A stretch of 7,877 nt of DNA from Actinomycetes bacterium (GTDB lineage Bacteria > Actinomycetota > Coriobacteriia > Anaerosomatales > JAJZPX01): assembly GCA_021811025.1 (NCBI GenBank), contig JAJZPX010000086.1:1-7877 (forward strand). The letters run 5' to 3'. The notes below the pieces were generated by a model. The model ran no database searches. It saw only the letters and a program-made list of their open reading frames with translations, and was not told the origin of the DNA. Each line of letters opens with the position of its first letter. Position 1 is the stretch's first letter. Shown here piece by piece: positions 1 to 6,279 of the stretch. The position numbers were made by a program, and so were the translations under genes.

Positions 1-669
1 GTCAGCAAGGCGTACGTGCCGGACAAGCCGGCGCTCGCCGAGATAGACGTCGACATCGCCTCAGGGGAGTTCGTCTTCCTCGTCGGGCACTCCGGCTCCG
101 GCAAGTCCACCTTCATCCGCATGTTGCTGCGCGAGCTCCTGCCCACCACAGGCGAGATCGTCGTCGCGGGCCAGGACGTCATCCACATGCGGAACTGGAA
201 GGTCCCCTACCTGCGCCGCAACATCGGGTGCGTGTTCCAGGACTTCAAGCTGCTGCCCAACAAGACGGCGTACGAGAACGTCGCGTTCGCGCTGGAGGTC
301 ATCGGCCGCAGCAGGCACGTCATCCGCACTCAGGTGCCCGAGGTCTTGAAGCTCGTCGGTCTCGACGAGAAGATGCACAGCTACCCGGACGAGCTGTCCG
401 GCGGCGAGCAGCAGCGCGTGTCCATCGCACGTGCGTTCGTCAACAGGCCGCCCCTCCTGCTGGCCGACGAGCCCACAGGCAACCTCGATCCCGCAACGTC
501 GCTGGGGATCATGAGCCTGCTGAACCGCATCAACAAGACCGGCACCACGGTGCTGGTGGCCACGCACGACCGCGAGATGGTCGACTCGATGCGCAAGCGC
601 GTGATCGCGCTGGAGAACGGGCGGATCATCCGCGATCAGAGCCGAGGAGTCTACGGATATGGCGATTAA
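1..669 (+). CDS. ftsE: Cell division ATP-binding protein FtsE (5' end outside window)
   Basis: ATPase subunit of the FtsEX complex, which sits under the membrane at the division site and couples ATP hydrolysis to control of cell-wall hydrolases through FtsX. Numbering visible codons from base 1: Walker A GHSGSGKST at 29-37, Q-loop Gln80 in VFQDFKLL, ABC signature LSGGEQQR at 132-139, Walker B LLLADEPTG with Asp156 and Glu157, and switch His189 in ATHD. All catalytic motifs are intact. The frame is open from base 1 and begins VSKAY, which in FtsE normally lies about seven residues in, so only a few codons are missing. A GTG at 16 is in frame, but starting there would remove the conserved first strand, so I reject it as the start. 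The stop lies inside ftsX, which suggests translational coupling. FtsE is favoured over other ABC ATPases because ftsX follows directly. Confidence 0.96.
   Translation, partial: VSKAYVPDKPALAEIDVDIASGEFVFLVGHSGSGKSTFIRMLLRELLPTTGEIVVAGQDVIHMRNWKVPYLRRNIGCVFQDFKLLPNKTAYENVAFALEVIGRSRHVIRTQVPEVLKLVGLDEKMHSYPDELSGGEQQRVSIARAFVNRPPLLLADEPTGNLDPATSLGIMSLLNRINKTGTTVLVATHDREMVDSMRKRVIALENGRIIRDQSRGVYGYGD
644..649 (+). promoter_or_regulatory. Ribosome binding site of ftsX inside ftsE
   Basis: GAGGAG lies nine bases before the ATG at 659, within the last codons of ftsE. It supports the ATG at 659 as the ftsX start and the 11-base overlap of the two genes. Confidence 0.7.
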
Positions 670-1579
670 CCCGGGCTACTTCGTGATGGAGGCTCTGTCG
701 AGCTTCCGCCGCAACTGGGTCATGAGCGTAGTCGCGGTCATCACGATCTACCTGTCGCTGCTGCTCGTCGGCGTGTTCGTGGTGTCCGGCATGCTCGTGA
801 ACACGATCGTGTCCTCGGTAGAATCTAAGGTGAACATCACCGTCTTCCTGAAGGACGGGGCGGCGTCCGCGGACGTGAGCGCGCTGCAGGCGGACTTCGA
901 CCAGCAGCACAACCCGCTGGTCAGCGGGATCACGTACGTGAGCAAGGAAGAGGCGCTCAATCGGTTCAAGCAGCAGATGAAGGACTCGCCGGAGATCATC
1001 CGGCAGCTCGACACGAACCCGCTGCCGGCCTCGCTCGAGATCTCGCTCAAGGACCCGAAGACGGTCAAGCAGGTGGTCGGGCAGATCAAGGCCGACGCGA
1101 ACTTCGCCAAGGTCGTCGGGCATCCCGACGATCCCGAGAAGGACCTGCGCTACGGCCAGCAGATCATCGACCGGCTGTTCGCGTTCACGCGCGCGATCAG
1201 CATCGCCGAGGTCGTGCTGATTGCGATGCTCGGCCTGGTCGCGGTCGTGCTCATCGGCAACACCATCAGGATCGCCATCTACGCCCGCCGCCGTGAGATC
1301 AGCATCATGCGGCTCGTGGGAGCGAGCAACTGGTTCATCCGGACGCCGTTCCTGCTCGAGGGCATGCTGCAGTCGATCATCGGCGCGCTGCTGGCGATCC
1401 TGACCCTCGTCGCGCTGCAGCTGTTCGTGATGCCGAAGGTGGAGGTGCTCCTGCAGTTCCTGCACCTCGGCCTGTCGACCGCCGCGATGGCGCAGCTGGC
1501 AGCGATCCTGCTGGCGTCGGGCATCCTGATCGGCCTCGTAGGCTCGTCGATCTCGCTCCGCCGCTACCTTCGCGTGTAG
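659..1579 (+). CDS. ftsX: Cell division protein FtsX
   Basis: Membrane subunit of FtsEX, a permease-like protein that transmits FtsE ATPase activity to extracytoplasmic cell-wall hydrolases during division. The 306-residue product has the family layout: a short cytoplasmic N-terminus with the early SSFRRNW motif, membrane helix 1 at about 22-46, an extracytoplasmic domain at about 47-178, and helices at about 180-208, 232-257 and 276-298. The conserved cytoplasmic stretch after helix 2, ARRREISIMRLVGASNWFIR (209-228), is the FtsX/MacB-type coupling region that meets FtsE. The ATG start is supported by GAGGAG nine bases upstream and by the 11-base overlap with ftsE. Length is normal and no residue looks missing. 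The gene that follows is a peptidase of the S41 type, not an obvious murein hydrolase of the EnvC or M23 type. Confidence 0.96.
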   Translation: MAINPGYFVMEALSSFRRNWVMSVVAVITIYLSLLLVGVFVVSGMLVNTIVSSVESKVNITVFLKDGAASADVSALQADFDQQHNPLVSGITYVSKEEALNRFKQQMKDSPEIIRQLDTNPLPASLEISLKDPKTVKQVVGQIKADANFAKVVGHPDDPEKDLRYGQQIIDRLFAFTRAISIAEVVLIAMLGLVAVVLIGNTIRIAIYARRREISIMRLVGASNWFIRTPFLLEGMLQSIIGALLAILTLVALQLFVMPKVEVLLQFLHLGLSTAAMAQLAAILLASGILIGLVGSSISLRRYLRV

Positions 1580-1619
1580 ACGGCCTCGCCATACGCTCTC
1601 AACGAAAGCGGTACTCCCA

Positions 1620-2816
1620 ATGAACCGTGGTCTCCAGATCACCATCGGCGCGATGGTCGCGCTGGTCCTCGTGCTCGCGGCGTTCGCCGGGGGCGTCGCG
1701 GTCGGGCGGTACGTCGAGCATCCGTCCATGGTGATCCCGCTGGCCGACGCGCCCGAGCCGAACCCCGCCGACAAGCTCCTGGACGAGGTGCGCGACACCA
1801 TCAAGGCCGAGGCGCTCAAGCCCTCCTCGGACGACTCGATGACGGCGAACGCGATCACCGGGATGCTCGAGTCCCTCGACGACCCGTACGCCTCGTACTT
1901 CGACGTCAAGCACTACAAGTACTTCCAGGAGGACACCGAGGGGACGTTCGGCGGGATCGGCGTGACGCTCTCGGTGAAGGAGGGGACGGCCACGATCGTC
2001 TCGATCCTCACGAGCGACACGCCTGCCGCAAAGGCCGGGCTCAAGGCCGGCGACGAGATCTACAAGGTAGACGGCTGGCGTCAGGCGAACTGGACGAGCG
2101 AGCAGGTCGTCTCGCGCGTGCGCGGGAAGGAGGGCACGAAGGTGACCCTCACGATGCGGCGCAAGGGCGCGAAGGACTTCGACGTCACGATCACTCGCGC
2201 GAAGATCTCCACGCCGAACATCCAAGAGGAGATGATCGGCAAGGACGTCGGCTACATCCGGCTGTACAGCTTCAACGCGCAGGCCTCCGACGACGTGCGC
2301 AAGGCCCTCGACGAGCTGGACGGCAAGGGCGCGAAGGGGTACGTGCTCGACTTGCGGGAGAACCCGGGCGGGCTGCTGGCGCAAGGCGTCGGCGTGGCGT
2401 CGCTGTTCGTGAAGGACGGGCCGATCGTGCGGGTCGACCAGCGCGGCAAGCCCGAGGACGTCGAGAACGCGACGGGCAACGTCGCGACCACGAAGCCGCT
2501 CGTCGTGCTGATCGACCAGGACTCCGCTTCGGCGTCCGAGATCCTCGCCGGGGCGCTTCAGGACTACAAGCGCGCGACGCTCGTCGGCGTAAAGAGCTTC
2601 GGCAAGGGCAGCGTGCAGACCGTGCGGGAGCTCGACAACGGCGGAGCGATCAAGCTGACGATCGCGCACTACCTGACGCCGAAGGGGCGCTCCATCGACC
2701 GCAAGGGACTTATGCCCGACGTGGTCGTCCCGATGGACCCCAACAAGCAGGCGGACAAGAGCACCGACCTGCAGCTGCAGGAGGCCGTGCGCCGGCTGCG
2801 CATGGAGCTCAAGTAG
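1620..2816 (+). CDS. ctpA: S41 family C-terminal processing peptidase
   Basis: Membrane-anchored serine protease of the tail-specific (CtpA/CtpB/Prc) family, which trims or degrades extracytoplasmic proteins from their C-termini. One N-terminal membrane segment at about 7-29 would place the rest outside the membrane. A PDZ domain spans about 107-188, with the carboxylate-binding region around FGGIGVTL and the typical APAKAGLKAGDEI-like stretch at about 136-147. The catalytic core follows: LDLRENPGG at about 243-251, nucleophile Ser304 in DSASASEI, general base Lys329 in FGKGSVQ, and Gln333. The spacing of 25 residues between Ser and Lys matches E. coli Prc Ser430/Lys455. At 398 residues it has the usual CtpA/B length. 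It starts 40 bases after ftsX. No strong Shine-Dalgarno precedes the ATG, only a weak purine run near 1603-1611, so it may depend on read-through from ftsEX. Its 3' end is partly duplicated at 4148-4253. The symbol is a family-level name, and the substrate is unknown. Confidence 0.93.
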   Translation: MNRGLQITIGAMVALVLVLAAFAGGVAVGRYVEHPSMVIPLADAPEPNPADKLLDEVRDTIKAEALKPSSDDSMTANAITGMLESLDDPYASYFDVKHYKYFQEDTEGTFGGIGVTLSVKEGTATIVSILTSDTPAAKAGLKAGDEIYKVDGWRQANWTSEQVVSRVRGKEGTKVTLTMRRKGAKDFDVTITRAKISTPNIQEEMIGKDVGYIRLYSFNAQASDDVRKALDELDGKGAKGYVLDLRENPGGLLAQGVGVASLFVKDGPIVRVDQRGKPEDVENATGNVATTKPLVVLIDQDSASASEILAGALQDYKRATLVGVKSFGKGSVQTVRELDNGGAIKLTIAHYLTPKGRSIDRKGLMPDVVVPMDPNKQADKSTDLQLQEAVRRLRMELK

Positions 2817-2823
2817 GCCGCCG
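2561..2823 (+). repeat. Parent copy of the direct repeat (ctpA 3' end)
   Basis: Two blocks of the intact peptidase gene recur downstream in the same orientation. Bases 2561-2630, which encode the catalytic-lysine region, match 4148-4217 with 66 of 70 identical. Bases 2788-2823, which cover the last nine sense codons, the stop and seven bases beyond it, match 4218-4253 with 36 of 36 identical. The intervening 2631-2787 is absent from the second copy. Similarity stops abruptly at 2823/4253. This was aligned by eye. Confidence 0.9.
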
Positions 2824-2828
2824 AGGAC

Positions 2829-4022
2829 CTACGGCAGCCCGGTCGTCGGGTGGCAGTTCAGGCAGAGGTCGTCGTCGTTCTCTACGAGGAAGCGCCCGTT
2901 GGCGGCCTCGTGAGGGAAGTTCTGGAACCGGGGGTTGTCCGTCGCCACCTTGCCGTCCTCGTGCGTGACCTGGAACGGCAGCGCGTCGGCGAGTCCGGTC
3001 GAAGAGAGCGATCCCACGTTCCGCGCGTCGCCGTGGCACTGCTGGCAGATCGGCGCGTGTCCCGCCTGTTCCGGCGTGCGCGGGTACGGCATCAGGTACC
3101 CGCGGTTCTCGGCGTACTTCACCGGGTCCGTCCAGCCGTTCGAAGGGCGGTTCCATCCGCCCATCGGAGAGACGGTCGTGCTCCGTGTCGGGGCGTCGGT
3201 GGTCAGGATCGCCGCGCTGCTGTAGTTGAAAGGAGCGGTGGTGGCGACGAGGCTGTCGACCGGGTGGTTGTGGACGGCGCCGCCTGAGGCGCGGCCCGCG
3301 TGGCACGTCAGGCACCAGTCGGAGCCGTACGCCGTGGCCTCGGTGCTCGCTCCGGTGGGCCTGCGCTTCAGCAGCTTCGTCGAGGCGATCACGTGATGCC
3401 GTGAGCCCGTCTTCTGCCACTTGAGCGTCGTCCGCTGCCGCTCTGCGATGAACGGTGCCACCACGTCGTTCTCGTGCGGACTGTGGCAGTCGTCGCAGGA
3501 GAGGCAGTAGCCTTGCCCCGTGAAGGTCGAGACGACGGAGCCGCCGCTCGAGGCGCTGCCGCCGGGTATCGTCCTCGTGTCGTCTATGTGGTGCGCGGCC
3601 TTGATTGCGACGCCCTGGGCCGTCAGCGACCCGTACACACCGTGCCCGCCCGTCCCGTCATGGCAGGCGTTGCACGAGTCCTTCACCGTCTGACCGGGCA
3701 GCAGCTTCACTCCCCCGGCGACGTGGATCGTATGGCAGATCCCGCACTTCTTCCCCGGGCCGCTCGTCCCGGTCGCGGTGTAGTCGCCGTGCGGGCCCTG
3801 GCCGAGGTCACCGGGGTAGCCTGCGTGGCAGGTGCCGCAGGAGTAGTAGTCGTACGCGTGACAGTCGATGCAGCCGACGTGTCCGAACGAGGCCGTCTCG
3901 GAGGGTGTCTCCAGCACCGTGCCGGTCGTCTCCTGGTAGGCGGCCACGGGGGAGGTGAGCACGAGGAGCGACAGCGGCACCGCGAGCATCAGCAGGAACA
4001 CGGCGAGAAGACGTTCGCGCAT
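2829..4022 (-). CDS. Secreted octahaem c-type cytochrome
   Basis: Predicted extracytoplasmic multihaem cytochrome, probably an electron carrier; partners and substrate cannot be told from sequence. Residues 1-28 are a signal peptide: MRERLL, a hydrophobic core, then a likely cleavage after PVAA. Eight CXXCH sites start at residues 51, 62, 93, 117, 176, 237, 326 and 387. His pairs at 144-145 and 209-210, and other isolated His residues, could serve as distal haem ligands. Site 5 is odd: Cys173, Cys176 and Cys179 form CXXCXXCH. There is no C-terminal membrane helix or LPXTG signal, so the mature 397-residue precursor product should be soluble or bound to partners. It resembles the doubled-CXXCH class of cytochromes, but I do not recognise a named family. 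The ATG at 4022 is supported by GAAGGA seven bases upstream. The gene is convergent with ctpA, with 12 bases between the stops, and no cytochrome maturation genes are in the window. Confidence 0.88.
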   Translation of the reverse strand: MRERLLAVFLLMLAVPLSLLVLTSPVAAYQETTGTVLETPSETASFGHVGCIDCHAYDYYSCGTCHAGYPGDLGQGPHGDYTATGTSGPGKKCGICHTIHVAGGVKLLPGQTVKDSCNACHDGTGGHGVYGSLTAQGVAIKAAHHIDDTRTIPGGSASSGGSVVSTFTGQGYCLSCDDCHSPHENDVVAPFIAERQRTTLKWQKTGSRHHVIASTKLLKRRPTGASTEATAYGSDWCLTCHAGRASGGAVHNHPVDSLVATTAPFNYSSAAILTTDAPTRSTTVSPMGGWNRPSNGWTDPVKYAENRGYLMPYPRTPEQAGHAPICQQCHGDARNVGSLSSTGLADALPFQVTHEDGKVATDNPRFQNFPHEAANGRFLVENDDDLCLNCHPTTGLP

Positions 4023-4029
4023 CCGTCCA

Positions 4030-4035
4030 TCCTTC
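4030..4035 (-). promoter_or_regulatory. Ribosome binding site of the cytochrome gene
   Basis: On the minus strand GAAGGA lies seven bases before the ATG at 4022. It supports that start, which also gives a complete signal peptide. Confidence 0.6.
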
Positions 4036-4051
4036 GTCGTCGCGAAGAAGC

Positions 4052-4118
4052 GGCAGGAACGTCGCCTTCGATGTACTACTTGGCAGGATGTGGCAGGCGA
4101 CCTGTGCGGATCTTAGCA
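4052..4118 (-). promoter_or_regulatory. Possible promoter and operator repeats of the cytochrome gene
   Basis: On the minus strand TGCTAAGAT (4118-4110) has the form of an extended -10 box, about 90 bases before the ATG at 4022. No good -35 hexamer stands at the usual distance. Downstream of it, the plus strand carries GGCAGG at 4052, 4082 and 4092, that is 30 and 10 bases apart, so all three copies face the same side of the helix. They could be binding sites for a regulator, or chance in GC-rich DNA. A GTCGCC/GGCGAC inverted pair at 4061-4066 and 4096-4101 is also present. Confidence 0.3.
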
Positions 4119-4147
4119 CCCGAGGCCGCGGGGATACCAGCGGGAGA

Positions 4148-4253
4148 GGACTACAAGCGCGCGACGCTCGTCGGCGTGACGAGCTTCGGCAGGGGAAGCG
4201 TGCAGACCGTGCGGGAGTGCGCCGGCTGCGCATGGAGCTCAAGTAGGCCGCCG
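4148..4253 (+). pseudogene. Remnant of a ctpA 3' end, with internal deletion and frameshift
   Basis: A broken copy of the S41 peptidase 3' end. Block one (4148-4217) reads DYKRATLVGVTSFGRGSVQT in the parental frame, with four base changes. Two of these alter residues: the Lys two before SFG becomes Thr, and the catalytic Lys (329 in the intact gene) becomes Arg. Block two (4218-4253) is identical to the last codons, stop and following bases of ctpA. Between them 157 bases are missing, which is not a multiple of three, so block two is read out of frame and the original stop at 4244-4246 is bypassed. Just upstream, 4131-4147 could encode IPAGE, perhaps a diverged ILAG(AL)Q with six bases lost, but this is weak. 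It ends 15 bases from the 3' end of the convergent membrane protein gene. It cannot make an active peptidase. Confidence 0.88.
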
Positions 4254-4268
4254 CCGGGCTCGGGGCCT

Positions 4269-6236
4269 TCAGCGCACCTTCGGCCTGAAGACCCACAGAT
4301 GTCTCGACGTCAGCACTTCGTCGAAGGTATCCCGCTGCGCCTCCAGGCTTGCGATGACCTCACCGTATCGCGGAGTGGCGTTGGAGACCGCGAGCAGGTC
4401 GATCCCGTACTCGCGGATCAGCCTGAGGCGCTCGGACTGAGGTGTTCCGGGCGCGACCAGGTCCGCCATGGCCCGACGGCGCCTGTCACCGTCGGTCGTC
4501 TCGATGAAGTACGGGCTGTGGATGGGGTGGCCAGCAGCGAGGCTGAACGGCGCGAATGCGAGCATGTGGTAGCCGGTGGGGAAGTCGGTCCCTATCCTCG
4601 GATACGTCGTCCCGACGATGGAAGCCAGTTGCTCGAGCGTCCCGCCGCCCCAGTACGCCCGCTTGTCCCCCTGCCACATTTGGGCGATCGTTGGATTCCC
4701 GACGGTCCTGCCGAACGCTCGCGTCTCCACGAAGACCCCGACCGTCGCAGGCATGGCGGCCGCGAACGCGAGTGCGAGACCCGCAACGCCGAACGCGAAG
4801 GGGTGGGCAGGGGTTCGGCTGGATGGCTCTTCGCGTCGCATCCTGGACACCGCCCATGCGAGGGAGACGAACGCGACCGAATCGACGACGTCCGCGAGGC
4901 GCACGAGCATGTACTCCGAGCGAGCGGCGACTGCGAGGCTGAGCAAGGGAGTCTCCAGCGCGATCGGCAGCAGTGCCACACCGACGATCGCCCACGCCGC
5001 GCGAGAGCGGGATGCGAACGCCTCGCCGAGCATGAAGGCGAAGACCCCGAGTGTGACGACGCCGAGCGTGACCGCGACCAGCGCGCCCAGACTGCCGAAA
5101 TCGTGGGTCCAGAACCACTCCGGGCGCCGAAACAAGACGCCGGGCAGCGGCTCGGCGTAGCGGCGCCACAGTTCGAAGCCGGCGGGGGCGAGATCCAGGT
5201 TCCTTATCGGCGCGATCCTACCCAGCACCTGTGGCGCGACGGCTGCCGAGCCCGCTGCGACAGCTCCGGAGAGCATGAGCAGTGCCTCTCCGCTTCCGTC
5301 CTCCCGCAAGCGGCCGAGCACGACTCCCGCGAGCGTCGCGACGATTAGCAGCGCTGTGCCTATGGCGAATGCCTCGGCCGTTGCCATGTGCACCGACAGC
5401 GCTGCCGCAGCCAGCACGGCGACCGCAGTTGCGGACGCCCACCCGGGGGCAGCGATCGCCCGCACCATGGCGTAGAGCGCGAGGAAGAGCAGCCCTCGGG
5501 AAGCGTATCCAGGGTAGGCCATCGCCCGGAAGTCGGCGGCGAACATGGCGAGCAACATGCCGATCGTCGCGAGCGACGCCGCCGTCTCGGACCGGGAGAT
5601 CTCCCGGGCGAGGGTCCAGAAGGAGAGAGCGAGTGCTACCGCGGCGAGCGTCGTCACCGGCGCCCAGAGGGTCAGGATGTCGAGGTGAGCGAACCGTGAG
5701 GCCAGGGCCAGCATCGTGTGCCATGAGCCGGAGACGGCGTCGATGGGAGCGTTCGCGATGCCATAGTAGGGATCGGTGACCACCGGACGATTGAATGCGA
5801 GCAGCGAGCGAACGGCGGCCAGGTGGTAAGGGGCGTCGCCCGATAGCCACGCTCCCTCCAACAGCGAGAGCAGGCCGACTCCCGCCGCCAGCATCAAGGC
5901 CTGGCGCTCGAGTCGGAGTCCCTGCCAGTCGCGACGCCCGACGAGCGCGACCGCCGCGATCGCGGCGGCGCCGAGGTACGTCACGGCGACGATGGTGAGG
6001 CTCCAATGAAGGACGTGCGCCATCCCCGACAGCACGCCAACCACGCCTACCGAGAGCCATAGCGAGAGCGGCAGAACCGCCGCACCCGGGGCATCAATCC
6101 TGCGCCTCAGCGCGAGAGCCGGAAGCGCGCCGGGCAGTGCCAACAAGGCACCGACCAGTGGCAGGAGGAGGACCGCGACGCTCACCTGGCCGAGGTAGAC
6201 TCGCAGCGCCGATGGCAAGTGGTAGTGCACCAGCAA
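4269..6236 (-). CDS. Polytopic membrane protein, probable GT-C-type glycosyltransferase
   Basis: A 655-residue integral membrane protein, likely transferring sugar from a lipid-linked donor outside the membrane; this role is inferred from architecture only. Hydrophobic helices run from about residue 18 to 505, with at least 11-13 segments. The first large loop carries GDAPYH (133-138) followed by DPYYG (155-159). An Asp near the end of the first extracytoplasmic loop is the usual GT-C catalytic or metal position, so Asp134 is the candidate. SVHMATAE (281-288) and YMLVRLADVVDS (442-453) are further polar patches inside the membrane region. The last ~150 residues are soluble and end in YGIDLLAVSNATPRY and HLWVFRP, like the small C-terminal domain of such enzymes. 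The TTG at 6236 has only a weak GGATTGGA upstream. GTG at 6230 (residue 3) or GTG at 6185 (residue 18) are alternative starts. It follows the acidic hypothetical gene by 40 bases and is probably co-transcribed. No other glycan genes adjoin it. Confidence 0.72.
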   Translation of the reverse strand: MLVHYHLPSALRVYLGQVSVAVLLLPLVGALLALPGALPALALRRRIDAPGAAVLPLSLWLSVGVVGVLSGMAHVLHWSLTIVAVTYLGAAAIAAVALVGRRDWQGLRLERQALMLAAGVGLLSLLEGAWLSGDAPYHLAAVRSLLAFNRPVVTDPYYGIANAPIDAVSGSWHTMLALASRFAHLDILTLWAPVTTLAAVALALSFWTLAREISRSETAASLATIGMLLAMFAADFRAMAYPGYASRGLLFLALYAMVRAIAAPGWASATAVAVLAAAALSVHMATAEAFAIGTALLIVATLAGVVLGRLREDGSGEALLMLSGAVAAGSAAVAPQVLGRIAPIRNLDLAPAGFELWRRYAEPLPGVLFRRPEWFWTHDFGSLGALVAVTLGVVTLGVFAFMLGEAFASRSRAAWAIVGVALLPIALETPLLSLAVAARSEYMLVRLADVVDSVAFVSLAWAVSRMRREEPSSRTPAHPFAFGVAGLALAFAAAMPATVGVFVETRAFGRTVGNPTIAQMWQGDKRAYWGGGTLEQLASIVGTTYPRIGTDFPTGYHMLAFAPFSLAAGHPIHSPYFIETTDGDRRRRAMADLVAPGTPQSERLRLIREYGIDLLAVSNATPRYGEVIASLEAQRDTFDEVLTSRHLWVFRPKVR

Positions 6237-6252
6237 TCCAATCCGGGAGCGG

Positions 6253-6279
6253 TGTGCTCACAGGATAGCGGATACGCTA
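6253..6279. repeat. Two short inverted repeats in the gap between two minus-strand genes
   Basis: TGTGCTCACA (6253-6262) is an inverted repeat with two bases between its arms. TAGCGGATACGCTA (6266-6279) has five-base arms and a four-base loop, and its minus-strand reading begins at the stop codon of the acidic hypothetical gene. Neither has a T-run, so they are not convincing terminators. They could affect mRNA stability or be chance. Confidence 0.3.

Noticed and set aside
626..1909. Minus-strand open frame of 427 codons over ftsX and the start of ctpA
   Set aside because: It is antisense to a complete, well-conserved ftsX. The translation is a low-complexity Arg/Asp/His-rich product typical of a shadow frame.
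1599..2669. Minus-strand open frame of 356 codons over ctpA
   Set aside because: It is antisense to an S41 peptidase with all catalytic motifs, and its composition is typical of a shadow frame.
2788..2823. Integrase attachment site pair (attL/attR) at the ctpA 3' end
   Set aside because: An identical repeat over a gene's 3' end resembles an att core, but similarity continues into a second block 157 bases further upstream, and no integrase gene is visible between the repeats.
2817..2850. Intrinsic terminator between ctpA and the cytochrome gene
   Set aside because: Only a four-base stem (CCCG/CGGG near 2838-2850) is present, inside the cytochrome coding end and without a T-run.
4071..4260. 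Possible small expressed protein from the ATG at 4071 through the ctpA remnant
   Set aside because: It has no ribosome site, the frame runs on far past the remnant antisense to another gene, and the peptidase part lacks the serine and has Arg in place of the catalytic lysine.
3474..5348. Plus-strand open frame of 624 codons over the cytochrome and GT-C-like genes
   Set aside because: It is antisense to two better genes, is rich in Arg, Gly and Ala with no domain or membrane pattern, and has no ribosome site. GC-rich DNA gives long antisense frames by chance. It passes through the ctpA remnant only by coincidence.
6253..6262. CRP-like operator TGTGCTCACA
   Set aside because: The arms are separated by two bases and not the six of a CRP site, and it lies between two genes that are probably co-transcribed.
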